From the NCBI GenBank assembly GCA_028693055.1, contig JAQUWD010000025.1, positions 1 through 50,259 on the forward strand: a DNA stretch of 50,259 bases, given 5' to 3'. Under the pieces are notes generated by a model. The model ran no database searches and was not told the origin of the DNA. It worked only from the letters and a program-made list of their open reading frames with translations. This document shows, piece after piece, positions 15,577 to 26,081 of this stretch. This stretch comes from Eubacteriales bacterium (lineage in GTDB: Bacteria > Bacillota > Clostridia > Christensenellales > Aristaeellaceae). Position 1 is the first letter of the stretch. Each line of letters starts with the position of its first letter. A program made the translations under genes and the position numbers.

Positions 15577-17115
15577 GTGCTGGCGAAAACATTTTCTTGC
15601 GGTTTGGAAGGGGTCAATGGCTATCTGGTGGAGGTGGAAGCCTATATTTCCGGCGGAATGGTGGGCTTTGAGGTGGTTGGGCTTCCCAGCGCCGCCGTAA
15701 AAGAGAGCCGAGACCGTATTCGAGCAGCTATTTCCGTAAGCGGGCTGGAGTTTCCCTTTGGAAAGGTAACGGTGAATCTCGCCCCCGCCGACGTGAAGAA
15801 AGACGGTACCGCCTTTGAGCTGGCTATTGCCATGGCATTGCTTTCGGCAAAGAATCCGGAAAGGTTTCACGAGCTAGCCTCCACTGTTTTCTTGGGGGAG
15901 CTTTCTCTGCAAGGAAAGCTAATGCCCGTACGCGGAGCGCTCGGTATGGCGATCACAGCGAAAGAAAACGGTTTTCGTAACCTGATCCTACCCATGGAGA
16001 ATGCAAAGGAAGCCGCCTGTATCGACGGAATCAATGTTTACCCTGCTTCCACCCTTCAGGCAGTGTTTGAGCATAGCGTCGGCAGTCAAGCTTTGCCTTT
16101 GCAAGAAGCAATATCCTATCAGAGCTTGCTGCATGCTACTTCTATTGAGCATGATCTGAAATATGTCAAGGGTCAACCGGTAGCCCGAAAGGCGCTGGAG
16201 GTGGCGGCGGCGGGTGGTCATAACCTTCTGATGGTGGGCATCCCGGGTAGCGGAAAAACGATGTTAGCCCGATGCCTGCCCGGTATCCTGCCCCCTTTAA
16301 GCTACGAAGAAGCGTTGGAAACCACACTGATTCATTCGGCGGCAGGAGAACTGGAGCAGAACAACGGCTTGATGACGGTGCGTCCCTTCCGCTCTCCTCA
16401 TCATAATACCTCCATGCCGGCGATGATCGGCGGCGGCATGAAGGCTAAGCCTGGAGAAGTATCCTTGGCCCATAACGGCGTGCTTTTTTTGGACGAGCTG
16501 CCCGAATTCCAACGTCAGACGCTGGAGGCGCTCCGGCAGCCCATAGAGGACGGGTTTGTTACCATTACACGAATGAATGGACAAAACCGCTACGTCAGCC
16601 GATGCATGCTGGTGGCGGGGATGAATCCGTGCCCTTGTGGAAATTATGGCAGCAAGAAGAAAGCATGCTCCTGTACCCCAGCGGAAATCAAACGCTATCT
16701 TTCCAAGCTGAGCGGACCGTTACTAGATCGAATCGATATTCAAGTGGAGCTGGACGCGGTATCGGTAACAGAGATTGAAGCTGCCGATGCCGAGGAAGAC
16801 AGCGCGACGGTAGCAGCTAGGGTGCTCAAGGCTCGTAAACGACAGCTAGCGCGTTATCGCGGCCAGTCCATTTATTGCAACGCGCAGCTGGACCAACGAG
16901 GCATTGAACAATACGTTCGCATGAGCAAGGACGCGAAGCAGCTTTTGCTCCAAGCAGTAGAACGCTTTTCCATTAGCATGCGCGCCTATGGTCGCATCCA
17001 AAAGGTTGCCTTGACCATTGCTGATTTGAACGGACACGATTCCATCGATTCCATGGATGTGGCCATGGCCATTCAATTTCGTAATTTGGAGGGAAAGATT
17101 TGGAGACAGTCATGA
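15577..17115 (+). CDS. comM: YifB/ComM-family Mg-chelatase-like AAA+ ATPase
   Basis: A 512-residue protein of the ComM (YifB) family; the studied member is a hexameric helicase that promotes branch migration during natural transformation. An N-terminal Lon-protease-like fold (about 1-165: VEVEAYISGGMVGFEVVGLP) is followed by the AAA+ core with Walker A in GSGKTMLARCLPG, the HNTSMPAMIGG segment and Walker B in VLFLDELPEF. A small Cys-rich insert (CPCGNYGSKKKACSC) may bind zinc. The C-terminal ComM domain follows. The start is a GTG at 15577 with AGAGGG eight bases upstream. dprA overlaps its 3' end by 16 bp, fitting a shared DNA-uptake or recombination role. Confidence 0.94.
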   Translation: MLAKTFSCGLEGVNGYLVEVEAYISGGMVGFEVVGLPSAAVKESRDRIRAAISVSGLEFPFGKVTVNLAPADVKKDGTAFELAIAMALLSAKNPERFHELASTVFLGELSLQGKLMPVRGALGMAITAKENGFRNLILPMENAKEAACIDGINVYPASTLQAVFEHSVGSQALPLQEAISYQSLLHATSIEHDLKYVKGQPVARKALEVAAAGGHNLLMVGIPGSGKTMLARCLPGILPPLSYEEALETTLIHSAAGELEQNNGLMTVRPFRSPHHNTSMPAMIGGGMKAKPGEVSLAHNGVLFLDELPEFQRQTLEALRQPIEDGFVTITRMNGQNRYVSRCMLVAGMNPCPCGNYGSKKKACSCTPAEIKRYLSKLSGPLLDRIDIQVELDAVSVTEIEAADAEEDSATVAARVLKARKRQLARYRGQSIYCNAQLDQRGIEQYVRMSKDAKQLLLQAVERFSISMRAYGRIQKVALTIADLNGHDSIDSMDVAMAIQFRNLEGKIWRQS

Positions 17116-18212
17116 CGCTTACTGAGGAGCAGAGAAGCTTGCTTTGGCTGTCCACCGCCGAGGTGACAGCCAGCCGCGTGCATAGTCTCATCCGTCAATA
17201 CGGAAGTGCAGCTGAAATCCGGGCACGATTTGGCACAGAGGATGGCCCGACTTTTCAAGGCAAAACCGAAAAGATACTGGCTGTACATCGAGAGGATAGC
17301 GCCTTAAACCAATTATGCGAGCGGCTTTTCAAACAGCACGTCCATCTTTTGTTCTATATGGACGAGAACTATCCACAGTGGCTGCGCTCCATTGACGATT
17401 TTCCTTACTTGTTGTATTATGCCGGAAGGCTCTCTTGTTTAGACGCGCCTATGGTCGGTGTGGTGGGCACGCGCAAGGCTAGCCAGTACGGGCTTGAAAT
17501 GGCGCGCTCCATAGGCTATGGACTAGCGCAGGCAGGGGTTACCGTCGTCAGCGGCTTGGCACGGGGAATCGATGGAGCGGCTCATGAAGGCGCACTATCC
17601 GCAGACGGCTGTACCATCGGAGTATTGGGCTGCGGTATCAACGCACCCTATCCGCCGGAGCATACGCCGCTGTTGAGACGCATCGCAGGAGGCAAAGGAC
17701 TGATTCTTAGCGAATATCCTTTGGACGCGGAACCGATTGCGTTTCACTTTCCCTATCGAAACCGCATCATTTCTGGTCTCAGCTGTGCGGTGGTCTTTGT
17801 GGAGGGCGCTGTAAAAAGCGGCGGTATGCATACCGTTAATTCGGCGCTGATACAAGGACGCGAGGTTTTTGCGGTGCCGGGACGTGTTGGAGCCATAGGC
17901 TCTGAGGGGCCCCATACGATTCTACGAGAGGGCGCGCGGATTGCTACCTCGGCGGGAGACATTCTGGATGATCTCGGTTTAAGGCCGCTTTCCAACACGG
18001 CAACCGAAAGGACACTAAAGATCACTGTGCCGATCCAGCGGGATATTGCCAAATGTCTGCGTCTGCAACCGCTGACGGTGGAAAAGCTGGCTGGGGAGCT
18101 GCGGCTTACGGTTAACGAAATTATGCCCCAGCTTTCTATTATGGAAATCAATGGATTGATACTGCGGGAGGCGGGAAACGAGTTTTCGCTTCCGCCAAAC
18201 GCGCGTGAATAG
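17100..18212 (+). CDS. dprA: DNA processing protein DprA
   Basis: A 370-residue DprA (Smf), which loads RecA on incoming single-stranded DNA. An N-terminal helical/SAM-like part is followed by the Rossmann-type DprA core with VGVVGTRKAS, VVSGLARGIDGAAHEGAL, TIGVLGCG, YPPEHTPL, SEYP and FPYRNRIISGLS, all hallmarks of the family; a C-terminal winged-helix of about 60 residues (LTVEKLAGELRLTVNEIM) completes it. The TTG at 17100 is preferred because GGAGGG sits five to six bases upstream; the first ATG (17112) is 17 bases from that site. It overlaps comM by 16 bp and is followed by topA after 12 bp. Confidence 0.94.
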   Translation: METVMTLTEEQRSLLWLSTAEVTASRVHSLIRQYGSAAEIRARFGTEDGPTFQGKTEKILAVHREDSALNQLCERLFKQHVHLLFYMDENYPQWLRSIDDFPYLLYYAGRLSCLDAPMVGVVGTRKASQYGLEMARSIGYGLAQAGVTVVSGLARGIDGAAHEGALSADGCTIGVLGCGINAPYPPEHTPLLRRIAGGKGLILSEYPLDAEPIAFHFPYRNRIISGLSCAVVFVEGAVKSGGMHTVNSALIQGREVFAVPGRVGAIGSEGPHTILREGARIATSAGDILDDLGLRPLSNTATERTLKITVPIQRDIAKCLRLQPLTVEKLAGELRLTVNEIMPQLSIMEINGLILREAGNEFSLPPNARE

Positions 18213-18224
18213 AGGAGGGATACG

Positions 18225-20360
18225 ATGGCGACAGCAGCAACCAATCAAAAACTGGTGATTGTGGAATCACCGGCAAAAGCAAAAACCATTGAAAAATTTT
18301 TGGGCAAGGGCTACAAGGTAGAGGCTTCGCAGGGACATGTACGGGATTTGCCCAAGTCGCAGCTTGGCGTTGACGCAGATCATGATTTTGCCATGAAGTA
18401 TATTACCATTCGAGGCAGAGGCGATATCATCGCTCGTATTAAAAAAGAAGCGAAGAACGCCAGCACAATCTATCTTGCCACAGACCCTGACCGTGAGGGA
18501 GAAGCAATTTCTTGGCATTTGGCTACGATGCTGGACATTGATACGGCAAAGAAATGCCGGATTGAGTTTCACGAAATTACCAAAAAAGCGGTAAAAGAAG
18601 CCATCGAGCAGCCGCGCGCCATCGATATGGATCGTGTGGATGCGCAGCAGGCTCGCAGAGCGCTGGATCGATTGGTGGGCTATAAAATCAGCCCTTTGCT
18701 TTGGGCAAAAATAAAGAAGGGGCTATCGGCTGGGCGGGTACAAAGCGTCGCAACACGTATGGTTGTGGAGCGTGAGCGAGAGATCAACGCCTTTATTCCG
18801 GAAGAGTTTTGGGATGTGACCGCAAAATTTGACGCGCCTACTCAACGTGGCAAGAAGGTTACCTGCGAAGCAAAATTGACCTCAATCGATGGAAAAAAGG
18901 CGATTATTAAAAACGAAAAGTCTGCCAAAGCCGCAAAAAAGCGAATTTTGAACGCGCAATTTTTGGTGGCAAGCAATAAAATGGGCGAGAAGCTGAAAAG
19001 GCCGCAGCCTCCTTTTACCACCTCCAGCTTACAGCAGGAAGCTAGCCGAAAGCTTAACTTCTCTACGGCTAAAACCATGCAGGTGGTGCAGCAGCTTTAC
19101 GAGGGCATTGACCTTGGCAAAGCCGGTACGGTAGGTTTGGTTACCTATATCCGTACAGATAGCGTGCGCGTAGCAGAAGAAGCCACAACCGCTGCCCGCG
19201 GGTTTATCCAAGAGCAATATGGCAAAGAGTATTGCCCCAGCAAACCAAACCAATATAAAGGACGAAAGAATGCTCAGGATGCGCACGAGGCTATCCGTCC
19301 AACCTACGTGGAGCATACTCCGGACAGCGTGAAGGCATTTCTAACCAAGGAACAGTTCAACTTATATCGCCTTATTTACACACGCTTTATCGCCAGCCAA
19401 ATGAACCCGGCTGTATTTCAGACCCTAACGGCTGATCTTTCGGGAGATAATCTGGTGCTGCGCTACTATGGCGAGCATATGACCTTTGCCGGCTACCGCG
19501 CGGTCTATATTGAAAGCACGGATGATGAGCAGGAGCTACCAGAAAGCGTGCTGCCAGTGCTCAAGGAAGGGGATGGCGTTGCTTTTAAAGCCGTGGATGC
19601 CGAGCAGCATTTCACACAGCCGCCAGCGCGTTTTACAGAAGCTTCTTTGGTGCGCACATTGGAGGAAAAGGGAATCGGTCGCCCCAGCACCTACGCGCCT
19701 ACCATTACAACGATTATTTCACGCGGTTATGTTTCCCGCGAAAAAAAGCGCCTGTATCCCACGGAGCTTGGCTGTATGGTGACGGACATGATGCTGGAAT
19801 ACTTTGCACCGGTGGTTGACACAGACTTTACAGCCCAGATGGAGGAAAAACTGGACGATGTAGAGGAAGGAAAGGTGGAGTGGCGCAGCATCCTGCGCGA
19901 TTTCTATCCGCCCTTTAAGAAAATGCTGGACGTGGCCGAAGAACAGGTAGAGAAAATTGAAATCAAGGACGAGGTCAGCGACGTACAGTGTGAAAAATGC
20001 GGCGCAATGATGGTTTATAAGATGGGACGCTTTGGAAAATTTTTAGCGTGCCCCAACTTCCCTAATTGCCGTAATGCCAAGCCGATTTTACACTATATCG
20101 ACACCCCCTGCCCCAAGTGCGGCGCGCGCTTAATGGAAAAGACCAGTAAAAAGAACCGAAAGTTTTACGGCTGTGAAAAATATCCCGATTGCGACTTTGT
20201 CAGCTGGGAAAAACCCATAATGGAAAAATGCCCCAAATGCGGCAGCTATATGGTGGAAAAGCCGGGTAAGCGAGGGGAGCGCATTCATTTATGCGCAAAC
20301 GAGACCTGCCGTTATAAAGAAACCGTTGCCGCCAAGGATGAGGGGGATAACGAGGAATGA
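18225..20360 (+). CDS. topA: DNA topoisomerase I
   Basis: A 711-residue type IA topoisomerase that relaxes negative supercoils. The Toprim domain opens with [17 protein letters not shown] and carries the acidic [12 protein letters not shown] motif; the active-site Tyr308 is in [10 protein letters not shown]; the family motif [10 protein letters not shown] follows. The C-terminus holds three four-cysteine zinc ribbons ([44 protein letters not shown]), a usual number for Bacillota. The ATG has GAGGAGGGA upstream. The stop overlaps the trmFO start as ATGA. Confidence 0.97.
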   Translation: MATAATNQKLVIVESPAKAKTIEKFLGKGYKVEASQGHVRDLPKSQLGVDADHDFAMKYITIRGRGDIIARIKKEAKNASTIYLATDPDREGEAISWHLATMLDIDTAKKCRIEFHEITKKAVKEAIEQPRAIDMDRVDAQQARRALDRLVGYKISPLLWAKIKKGLSAGRVQSVATRMVVEREREINAFIPEEFWDVTAKFDAPTQRGKKVTCEAKLTSIDGKKAIIKNEKSAKAAKKRILNAQFLVASNKMGEKLKRPQPPFTTSSLQQEASRKLNFSTAKTMQVVQQLYEGIDLGKAGTVGLVTYIRTDSVRVAEEATTAARGFIQEQYGKEYCPSKPNQYKGRKNAQDAHEAIRPTYVEHTPDSVKAFLTKEQFNLYRLIYTRFIASQMNPAVFQTLTADLSGDNLVLRYYGEHMTFAGYRAVYIESTDDEQELPESVLPVLKEGDGVAFKAVDAEQHFTQPPARFTEASLVRTLEEKGIGRPSTYAPTITTIISRGYVSREKKRLYPTELGCMVTDMMLEYFAPVVDTDFTAQMEEKLDDVEEGKVEWRSILRDFYPPFKKMLDVAEEQVEKIEIKDEVSDVQCEKCGAMMVYKMGRFGKFLACPNFPNCRNAKPILHYIDTPCPKCGARLMEKTSKKNRKFYGCEKYPDCDFVSWEKPIMEKCPKCGSYMVEKPGKRGERIHLCANETCRYKETVAAKDEGDNEE

Positions 20361-21688
20361 GCGTTACGGTGATTGGCGGTGGTTTGGCGGGATGCGAGGC
20401 AGCATGGCAGCTTGCCATGCGCGGTATCCCCGTAGACCTCTATGAGATGAAACCTGAGAAGAAATCTCCGGCGCATCATTTGGATACCATGGGGGAGCTG
20501 GTGTGCAGCAACAGCTTACGCAGTGATCGTCTTACCAACGCCGTTGGATTATTGAAGGCTGAAATGCGCAAGCTTCATTCTTTAATCATGGAAGCTGCCG
20601 ACGCAACCGCGGTTCCTGCAGGCGGCGCACTGGCGGTAGATAGAAACGGTTTTTCTCAAACCATAGACGACAAAATACATAATCATCCGCTGATATCAGT
20701 ACATAGCGAGGAAATAAAATCCATTCCGAATCAGGGCATGGTGATCATCGCTACCGGCCCGTTGACTAGCGAAGCATTGTCCGAAGCTATTGAGAAGCTG
20801 CCCGGACTAAACACCTTGCATTTTTATGACGCCGCCGCACCTATCGTAACGGCGGACAGCCTTGATATGTCCAAGGTGTTTAGAATGTCCCGCTACGAGC
20901 GGGGAGACGATTACCTGAACTGTCCGATGACCAAGGACGAGTATATGGACTTTATTCATGCTTTGCAAACCGCTGAAACCGCTGAGATTCACGGTTTCGA
21001 AGAAAAAGCTGTATTTGAGGGCTGTATGCCCGTGGAAAGCATGGCCAAAAGAGGAGACATGGCGGTGGCTTTCGGCCCCTGCAAGCCCGTTGGCCTCACT
21101 GACCCGCGTACGGGGAAGGAACCTTTTGCCGTTGTTCAGCTTCGGTGCGATAATTTTAACGCATCGCTTTATAATATCGTGGGATTTCAAACGCGGCTAA
21201 AATTTCCGGAACAGCGTCGGGTTTTTGGTATGATTCCCGGATTGGAAAACGCCGAATTCGCTCGTTATGGCGTAATGCACCGCAATACGTTCTTGAACAG
21301 CCCCAGCTTTCTAGACGACCGATATCGCGTCATAGGGATGGAGCGAGTCGCTTTTGCCGGACAAATCACCGGAGTGGAGGGGTATGTGGAGAGCGCCGCC
21401 AGCGGCCTACTGGCTGGGCTTAGTATGGCATATCAAGCCGTTGATCAAGACCCGCCGCGCTTTAGCGGCAAAACAGCGATCGGCGCGATGGCTCGCTACA
21501 TCAGCACGCCCAATCGCCATTTTCAGCCTATGAACTGCGCTTTTGGCTTGATTGATCCATTGGACGTTCTACCCGGTGAAAAACGGATTCGGCAAAAACA
21601 GCTTCGCTATGAGAAAATTTCTGAACGCGCTTTGGTAGAGGTGGAACGTGTCGCAGGACAAATGGAACAGGTTCCGCTGGTAGATTGA
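20357..21688 (+). CDS. trmFO: Folate/FAD-dependent tRNA (m5U54) methyltransferase TrmFO
   Basis: A 443-residue flavoprotein that methylates U54 in the T-loop of tRNA using methylene-tetrahydrofolate, typical of Bacillota. The FAD-binding start [16 protein letters not shown], then [44 protein letters not shown] and [18 protein letters not shown] are all family signatures, and GPCKP carries a conserved cysteine. The ATG overlaps the end of topA by 4 bp. Related genomes have xerC as the next gene; here it is the hydrolase-like gene. Confidence 0.97.
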   Translation: MSVTVIGGGLAGCEAAWQLAMRGIPVDLYEMKPEKKSPAHHLDTMGELVCSNSLRSDRLTNAVGLLKAEMRKLHSLIMEAADATAVPAGGALAVDRNGFSQTIDDKIHNHPLISVHSEEIKSIPNQGMVIIATGPLTSEALSEAIEKLPGLNTLHFYDAAAPIVTADSLDMSKVFRMSRYERGDDYLNCPMTKDEYMDFIHALQTAETAEIHGFEEKAVFEGCMPVESMAKRGDMAVAFGPCKPVGLTDPRTGKEPFAVVQLRCDNFNASLYNIVGFQTRLKFPEQRRVFGMIPGLENAEFARYGVMHRNTFLNSPSFLDDRYRVIGMERVAFAGQITGVEGYVESAASGLLAGLSMAYQAVDQDPPRFSGKTAIGAMARYISTPNRHFQPMNCAFGLIDPLDVLPGEKRIRQKQLRYEKISERALVEVERVAGQMEQVPLVD

Positions 21689-21697
21689 TTCGCTTCG

Positions 21698-21706
21698 TGC
21701 TATACT
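21698..21706 (+). promoter_or_regulatory. Extended -10 element before the hydrolase-like gene
   Basis: TG-C-TATACT at 21698-21706 is an extended -10 motif, 32 bp before the ATG at 21739. The matching -35 position (TGGTAG) is poor. A second start site inside the operon is plausible but not certain. Confidence 0.35.
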
Positions 21707-21738
21707 CATGCTGTTAGGAATAAGGAGGGGTTGAGAAC

Positions 21739-23130
21739 ATGAAACGGTTGGTTTCTATTCTCACAGTTTGTCTACTGCTGGTTGCCTGTTTTGTCCCTAC
21801 ATCCGCTTTTGCTAAGGCCAAGCAGATGAACGACGATGTTCCCGTCTGGACGGAGGAAACCATACGGCAGTATGCCGAGGATTATGTAAGCGGTAAGTAT
21901 ATGAGCCGCCTATGGGGTTATTATGATTTACAGATTCAGCGCTATATGCCGCTTTCTGCCTTCGAGACCTATTTAACAAACCTAGAATGGATGACCGGCG
22001 CTTTCTTGGGCTTGGGGAGCTACTCCAGCTTTATGGAGCCTGATTTAAAGCTTAAGACGCATATCCTGCATCTCTGTATGGAAAAGCAGGATTTGGACAT
22101 GTACCTCACCCATAAGGATAAGGAAGACGACTGGGAAATTATGGCGCTTCAGTTTGTACCCTCTGATCGTCAGGAGCTGCCGCAGGACGGCGAAGCAGTA
22201 CAGGTGGATAAAGAAAATCAAAATGCAAATTACGTCGAAAGTAGCATTACCGTCGGTACGGCTGCTACGCCTTTGAGCGGTATATTAACCATGCCCCAAA
22301 ACAGCGAGGGACTTGTACCCGCGTGCGTATTGGTTCACGATCAAGGCCCCATGGATATGAACGCGACCATCGGTTCTACGGCTCTCTTTGCTGATTTGGC
22401 TCATGCGCTGGCGAATATGGGCGTGGCCACAATCCGTTATGATAAACGTACTTTAACCTATGGAGAAAACGCGGACATGACCGTGTGGGAAGAAGTAATT
22501 GAAGACGCAATTTCGGCAGGACAGTTGCTGGCAGAGGACGAACGGATTGATAAAGGCCGCATAGTTGTGATTGGATTAGGCTTTGGCGCACAGCTTGCCC
22601 CAAGAATCGTTTCCCAGTCCGACAAGCTTTTTACGGCTATGATTATGATTGGCGGCAACCCAACGCCCTATGCGGAGCAGCTCTTAAGCAGCGAGGCTAC
22701 CTCCTTGCAAGACCCAGAGAACTTACAGGCATTGAAGGAAACCGTTGAAACGCTACCCAAGCTGTCGGAAGCAAACGCGAAGGAGCTGACCCTCTTTGGA
22801 AGGAGCGGTTATTACTATTGGGAAATGAACCAATACGACTCCATTCAGCTGCTTAAAAAAATGAAGGTAAAGGCATATATTGTGCAAGGAAACCGCGATC
22901 CGTTGGTGTCTGAGGATAATGGCTGGCGGGCATATTCCGAAGCCATTGGTGACGGAGTGACTTGGGTTAGCTTTAAAGCCTATCGTGGACTCAATCATAT
23001 TTTAACCAACGATTTATCCACGGATGACTTAGGCCAGCCTCAGTATACTGTTACCTCGTCGTTAGACGCTTCTGCGGCGCGAGATCTCTCGCTATGGGTG
23101 CTTAGCCTTTACCAAACCGACATAGAATAA
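21739..23130 (+). CDS. Exported alpha/beta-hydrolase-fold protein with altered nucleophile
   Basis: A 463-residue protein with a signal peptide ([24 protein letters not shown]). Residues about 40-135 look like a DUF3887-type domain; an alpha/beta-hydrolase domain of the S9/dienelactone type follows ([24 protein letters not shown]). The nucleophile elbow, usually GHSLGG before 'LAPRI', reads [12 protein letters not shown]: the serine position is Gly281. The acid Asp387 (GNRDPLV) and His420 (GLNHIL) are in place. Thus it is either a pseudoenzyme or uses another mechanism. Signal and fold place it outside the membrane; the Cys in LLLVACF does not make a convincing lipobox. AAGGAGGGG lies upstream of the ATG. 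It occupies the xerC slot between trmFO and hslV. Confidence 0.85.
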   Translation: MKRLVSILTVCLLLVACFVPTSAFAKAKQMNDDVPVWTEETIRQYAEDYVSGKYMSRLWGYYDLQIQRYMPLSAFETYLTNLEWMTGAFLGLGSYSSFMEPDLKLKTHILHLCMEKQDLDMYLTHKDKEDDWEIMALQFVPSDRQELPQDGEAVQVDKENQNANYVESSITVGTAATPLSGILTMPQNSEGLVPACVLVHDQGPMDMNATIGSTALFADLAHALANMGVATIRYDKRTLTYGENADMTVWEEVIEDAISAGQLLAEDERIDKGRIVVIGLGFGAQLAPRIVSQSDKLFTAMIMIGGNPTPYAEQLLSSEATSLQDPENLQALKETVETLPKLSEANAKELTLFGRSGYYYWEMNQYDSIQLLKKMKVKAYIVQGNRDPLVSEDNGWRAYSEAIGDGVTWVSFKAYRGLNHILTNDLSTDDLGQPQYTVTSSLDASAARDLSLWVLSLYQTDIE

Positions 23131-23140
23131 AAGAGGTGCG

Positions 23141-23680
23141 ATGAACATGGCAATGATGGGAACGACTATTTGCGCCGTTAAGCGTGGCAAACAAATTGCC
23201 ATCGCCGGAGACGGACAGGTCACCATGGGGGAGCATACGGTATTTAAATCCACCGCAAAAAAAGTTCGGAAGCTGTACAATGGACAGGTGCTAGCCGGTT
23301 TCGCCGGTTCTGTAGCAGACGCTTTTACGCTGTGCGAACGCTTTGAAGAAAAGCTGACCCAATGCGGTGGTAATTTGGAGCGCGCAGCTGTTAGCCTTGC
23401 ACAGGATTGGCGTGGAGAGCAGGGCGCCCGTAAGCTTGAAAGCATGCTGATTGTTGCTGATAAAAATGACCTGCTGATTTTAAGCGGTAATGGCGAAGTG
23501 ATCAGCCCGGATGACGGTGTAGCCGCTATTGGCTCCGGCGGCAATTTTGCTTTAGCTGCTGCCCGGGCCTTGGTTAATAATACGGAAATGACTGCTGAAG
23601 AAATTGCCTTGAAGGCGATGGAGGTAGCGGCTTCCATTTGCGTATATACCAATGACCATATTACTGTAGAAACGCTTTAA
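23141..23680 (+). CDS. hslV: ATP-dependent protease HslVU peptidase subunit
   Basis: A 179-residue HslV (ClpQ), the proteasome-like threonine peptidase that forms double hexamers with HslU. The mature N-terminal threonine should be Thr8 in [12 protein letters not shown], so seven residues must be removed. The rest is typical: [38 protein letters not shown] and the C-terminal [11 protein letters not shown]. The ATG at 23141 has AAGAGGTGC upstream; two further in-frame ATGs (23147, 23153) would give a shorter leader. It is followed by hslU after 14 bp. Confidence 0.95.
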   Translation: MNMAMMGTTICAVKRGKQIAIAGDGQVTMGEHTVFKSTAKKVRKLYNGQVLAGFAGSVADAFTLCERFEEKLTQCGGNLERAAVSLAQDWRGEQGARKLESMLIVADKNDLLILSGNGEVISPDDGVAAIGSGGNFALAAARALVNNTEMTAEEIALKAMEVAASICVYTNDHITVETL

Positions 23681-23694
23681 CAGGAGGCTCCTAA

Positions 23695-25065
23695 ATGAAA
23701 GAATTAACGCCCAGAGAGATTATGCGCGAGCTGGATCGATATATTATCGGGCAAGACGAGGCCAAGCGAGCCGTGGCAGTAGCGCTGCGTAACCGTTACC
23801 GCCGTTCGCAAGTAGACGAAGAAATCCGTAATGAAATTAGCCCTAAAAACATTTTAATGATCGGGCCTACAGGCGTTGGTAAAACGGAAATCGCGCGTCG
23901 TTTAGCAAAGCTGGTAAGCGCTCCCTTTATTAAAGTGGAGGCGACAAAATTTACCGAGGTTGGCTATGTAGGCCGCGATGTTGAAAGTATCATTCGCGAC
24001 TTGATGGAAAATGCAGTGCGAATGGTACGCAAGGAGTTTAGCCAGCGGGTGGAAACAAGAGCGCAGGTATTGGCTGAGGATCGCTTGGTCAGTCTGCTGG
24101 TAAACCCACCAAAGAAGAATAGTAACAGCAATCCCTTTGAATTTTTGATGGGAAACAAAAAAGAGCCGGAGCTATCGCAAGACGAAAAAAACAAACTTGC
24201 GATTCGTCAAGAAGATGTTCTTCATCAGCTTCGCAGCGGTCAACTTGAGGATCGAGAGATTGAGGTTGAGGTAGAGGATAGCGTACCGCAACTGGAGGTT
24301 GGCGGCAATTCCATCAACATCGGTGATATGATGGGTGGAATGATGCCTAAGAAAACAAAGATTCGGCGCGTAAAGGTTAAAGAAGCGCGTAAGATCCTTT
24401 TAGAGGAAGAATCCGACAAGCTCATCGACGAGGACGAGGTAAAGGAAGAAGCCATTCGTAGGGCAGAGCAGCAGGGAATTGTGTTCATCGATGAAATTGA
24501 CAAAGTGGCAGGACGTTCGGCGGGCGGTCACGGCCCGGACGTAAGCCGTGAAGGTGTTCAGCGGGACATTCTCCCCATTGTGGAGGGTAGCACGGTAAAT
24601 ACGAAATACGGCGCCGTGCGCACGGATTTTATGCTCTTCATTGCTGCTGGAGCATTCCATGTAGCTAAGGTAACCGATTTGATTCCAGAATTGCAAGGCC
24701 GTTTTCCGGTGCATGTACAGTTGAAGAGTTTAACCCAAGAGGATTTTAAAGCGATCTTGATTCAACCGGAAAACGCGCTAACCAGACAGTATGAAGCGCT
24801 CCTAGCCGTAGATAAAGTATTTCTTTCCTTTGAGGATAGCGCGATCGACGCAATTGCACACGCCGCCTACGTGCTCAATGAAACCAAGGAGGATATCGGC
24901 GCGCGCCGCCTGCATGCAGTATTTGAAAAGCTGCTGGAGGACATCAGCTTTAATGCTGGCGGCGATGAGATGCCGAACGTGTATTTGAACATCAATGGAG
25001 ATTATGTGCTGGATCATCTCGGTAAGGACGATGTAAACCTTGATATGAAACGATATATCCTATAA
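23695..25065 (+). CDS. hslU: ATP-dependent protease HslVU ATPase subunit
   Basis: A 456-residue AAA+ unfoldase that feeds substrates to HslV. Signatures: LDRYIIGQDEAKRAVAVALRNR near the start, Walker A in GPTGVGKTEIARRLA, the pore-loop region TEVGYVGRDVES, the intermediate I-domain (about 110-240, rich in charged residues), Walker B in IVFIDEIDKVAG, sensor 2 in GARRLHAVFEKLLED, and a C-terminal hydrophobic tail (RYIL) that in this family inserts into HslV. AGGAGGCTCC lies upstream of the ATG. It is the last gene of the block; the codY gene that follows it in Bacillus is absent and a terminator comes next. Confidence 0.96.
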   Translation: MKELTPREIMRELDRYIIGQDEAKRAVAVALRNRYRRSQVDEEIRNEISPKNILMIGPTGVGKTEIARRLAKLVSAPFIKVEATKFTEVGYVGRDVESIIRDLMENAVRMVRKEFSQRVETRAQVLAEDRLVSLLVNPPKKNSNSNPFEFLMGNKKEPELSQDEKNKLAIRQEDVLHQLRSGQLEDREIEVEVEDSVPQLEVGGNSINIGDMMGGMMPKKTKIRRVKVKEARKILLEEESDKLIDEDEVKEEAIRRAEQQGIVFIDEIDKVAGRSAGGHGPDVSREGVQRDILPIVEGSTVNTKYGAVRTDFMLFIAAGAFHVAKVTDLIPELQGRFPVHVQLKSLTQEDFKAILIQPENALTRQYEALLAVDKVFLSFEDSAIDAIAHAAYVLNETKEDIGARRLHAVFEKLLEDISFNAGGDEMPNVYLNINGDYVLDHLGKDDVNLDMKRYIL

Positions 25066-25073
25066 ATGAAAAG

Positions 25074-25107
25074 CTCCTTAGCAGTGAAAAGGCTAAGGAG
25101 TTTTTTA
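25074..25107 (+). terminator. Intrinsic terminator after hslU
   Basis: CTCCTTAGC (25074-25082) and GCTAAGGAG (25092-25100) form a perfect 9-bp stem with a 9-base loop, followed at once by six T. It starts 9 bp after the hslU stop. Confidence 0.88.
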
Positions 25108-25167
25108 ATACCGGAGTACATAGGCTACACTTTTACTAAAAATAGCCATTTAGTCTATATATAGTGC

Positions 25168-25197
25168 TTGACAGCAAACTTTTACAAATGTTATAAT
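25168..25197 (+). promoter_or_regulatory. Sigma-A promoter of the RpiR-family regulator
   Basis: TTGACA (25168-25173), 18-bp spacer, TATAAT (25192-25197): both hexamers are perfect. The leader to the ATG at 25258 is about 55 bases. Confidence 0.85.
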
Positions 25198-25257
25198 TCG
25201 TATTGTGGGTTTTGGGCGTTACATGTACAGGGTTGGTTTCACAAAGGAGAAAATGAT

Positions 25258-26070
25258 ATGAGCGCGGAAATGATGGCGACCATTTATACGCAATATCCTT
25301 CTTTTTCGATTGTAGAAAAGGACATTGCGAATTATATCATATCAAACGGTCCCAAAGTTATTTATATGCCGATCACAGAGCTGGCGACGCACTGTAAGGT
25401 GGGGGAAACCAGCATTATGCGGTTTTGCCGCCGAATTGGTCAGCCGGGATACCATGCCTTTCGCTTGGCTTTGGCAACGGCTTTAGCGGAAGAAAGCAGG
25501 TTTATCAAGCAACAAGCACCGGAATCCATGGATGGAATGGAACGGCTTTTAGATGATATTGAACATAAATATGCTTTAGCGATCAATGTTACACGTCATA
25601 TGTTAAACGGTAATATGATGAGAAACATTGCCAATCAATTGATTCATGCCAGAGAAGTGTTCTACTTTGGGTTAGATCAATCAATGTCCACCGCGCTTTG
25701 CGCGGGTCAGTACATTTCTGCCGTGATCCAAAAAGGCGTGTTTTACTATTCTGCCGAAAAGCAGCTTGCAATGACAAACGAAGTGGTACATGATGATGCC
25801 GCGCTTTTCTTCTCCCATTGTGGAAGCAACAAAAATCTGCTTGAAATGGCAGAAAAAGTACGAACGACGGGGGCCTATTGCATTGGCGTAACCTGCTGCG
25901 GGAAATCTCCGCTGAATGCATTTTGTCAGTCAAGCATCTATTGCGGCTGTAATGCAGACCCGAAGAAGCCCACCGAAATTGATAAAACAACAGGAAAAGC
26001 CGCTAGTGCTTATGTGATTGAGTGTATCGCTGCTGCGTGTCAAGAATGGATAAAGCATCCCTTTGAGTGA
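25258..26070 (+). CDS. MurR/RpiR-family transcriptional regulator (HTH + SIS)
   Basis: A 270-residue regulator. The N-terminal HTH (about 1-75) shows the RpiR pattern: SIVEKDIANYIISNG, ITELATHCKVGETSIMRFCRRIG and YHAFRLALA. The C-terminal half is a SIS domain that binds phosphosugars (ALCAGQYISAVIQKG, DAALFFSHCGSNKNLLEMA, GAYCIGVTCCGKSPLNAF). The ATG at 25258 follows AAAGGAGA at spacing 7; the frame is open further upstream but that part overlaps the promoter. It is transcribed alone and converges on the CapA-like gene with only 11 bp between stops. The sugar isomerase at 27504 is a possible target but nothing in sequence proves this. Confidence 0.9.
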   Translation: MSAEMMATIYTQYPSFSIVEKDIANYIISNGPKVIYMPITELATHCKVGETSIMRFCRRIGQPGYHAFRLALATALAEESRFIKQQAPESMDGMERLLDDIEHKYALAINVTRHMLNGNMMRNIANQLIHAREVFYFGLDQSMSTALCAGQYISAVIQKGVFYYSAEKQLAMTNEVVHDDAALFFSHCGSNKNLLEMAEKVRTTGAYCIGVTCCGKSPLNAFCQSSIYCGCNADPKKPTEIDKTTGKAASAYVIECIAAACQEWIKHPFE

Positions 26071-26081
26071 ACGGAGTTAAC

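Noticed and set aside
25168..25257. 30-residue N-terminal extension of the RpiR regulator
   Set aside because: It would start inside the -35 hexamer of the promoter; the ATG at 25258 has the proper ribosome binding site.
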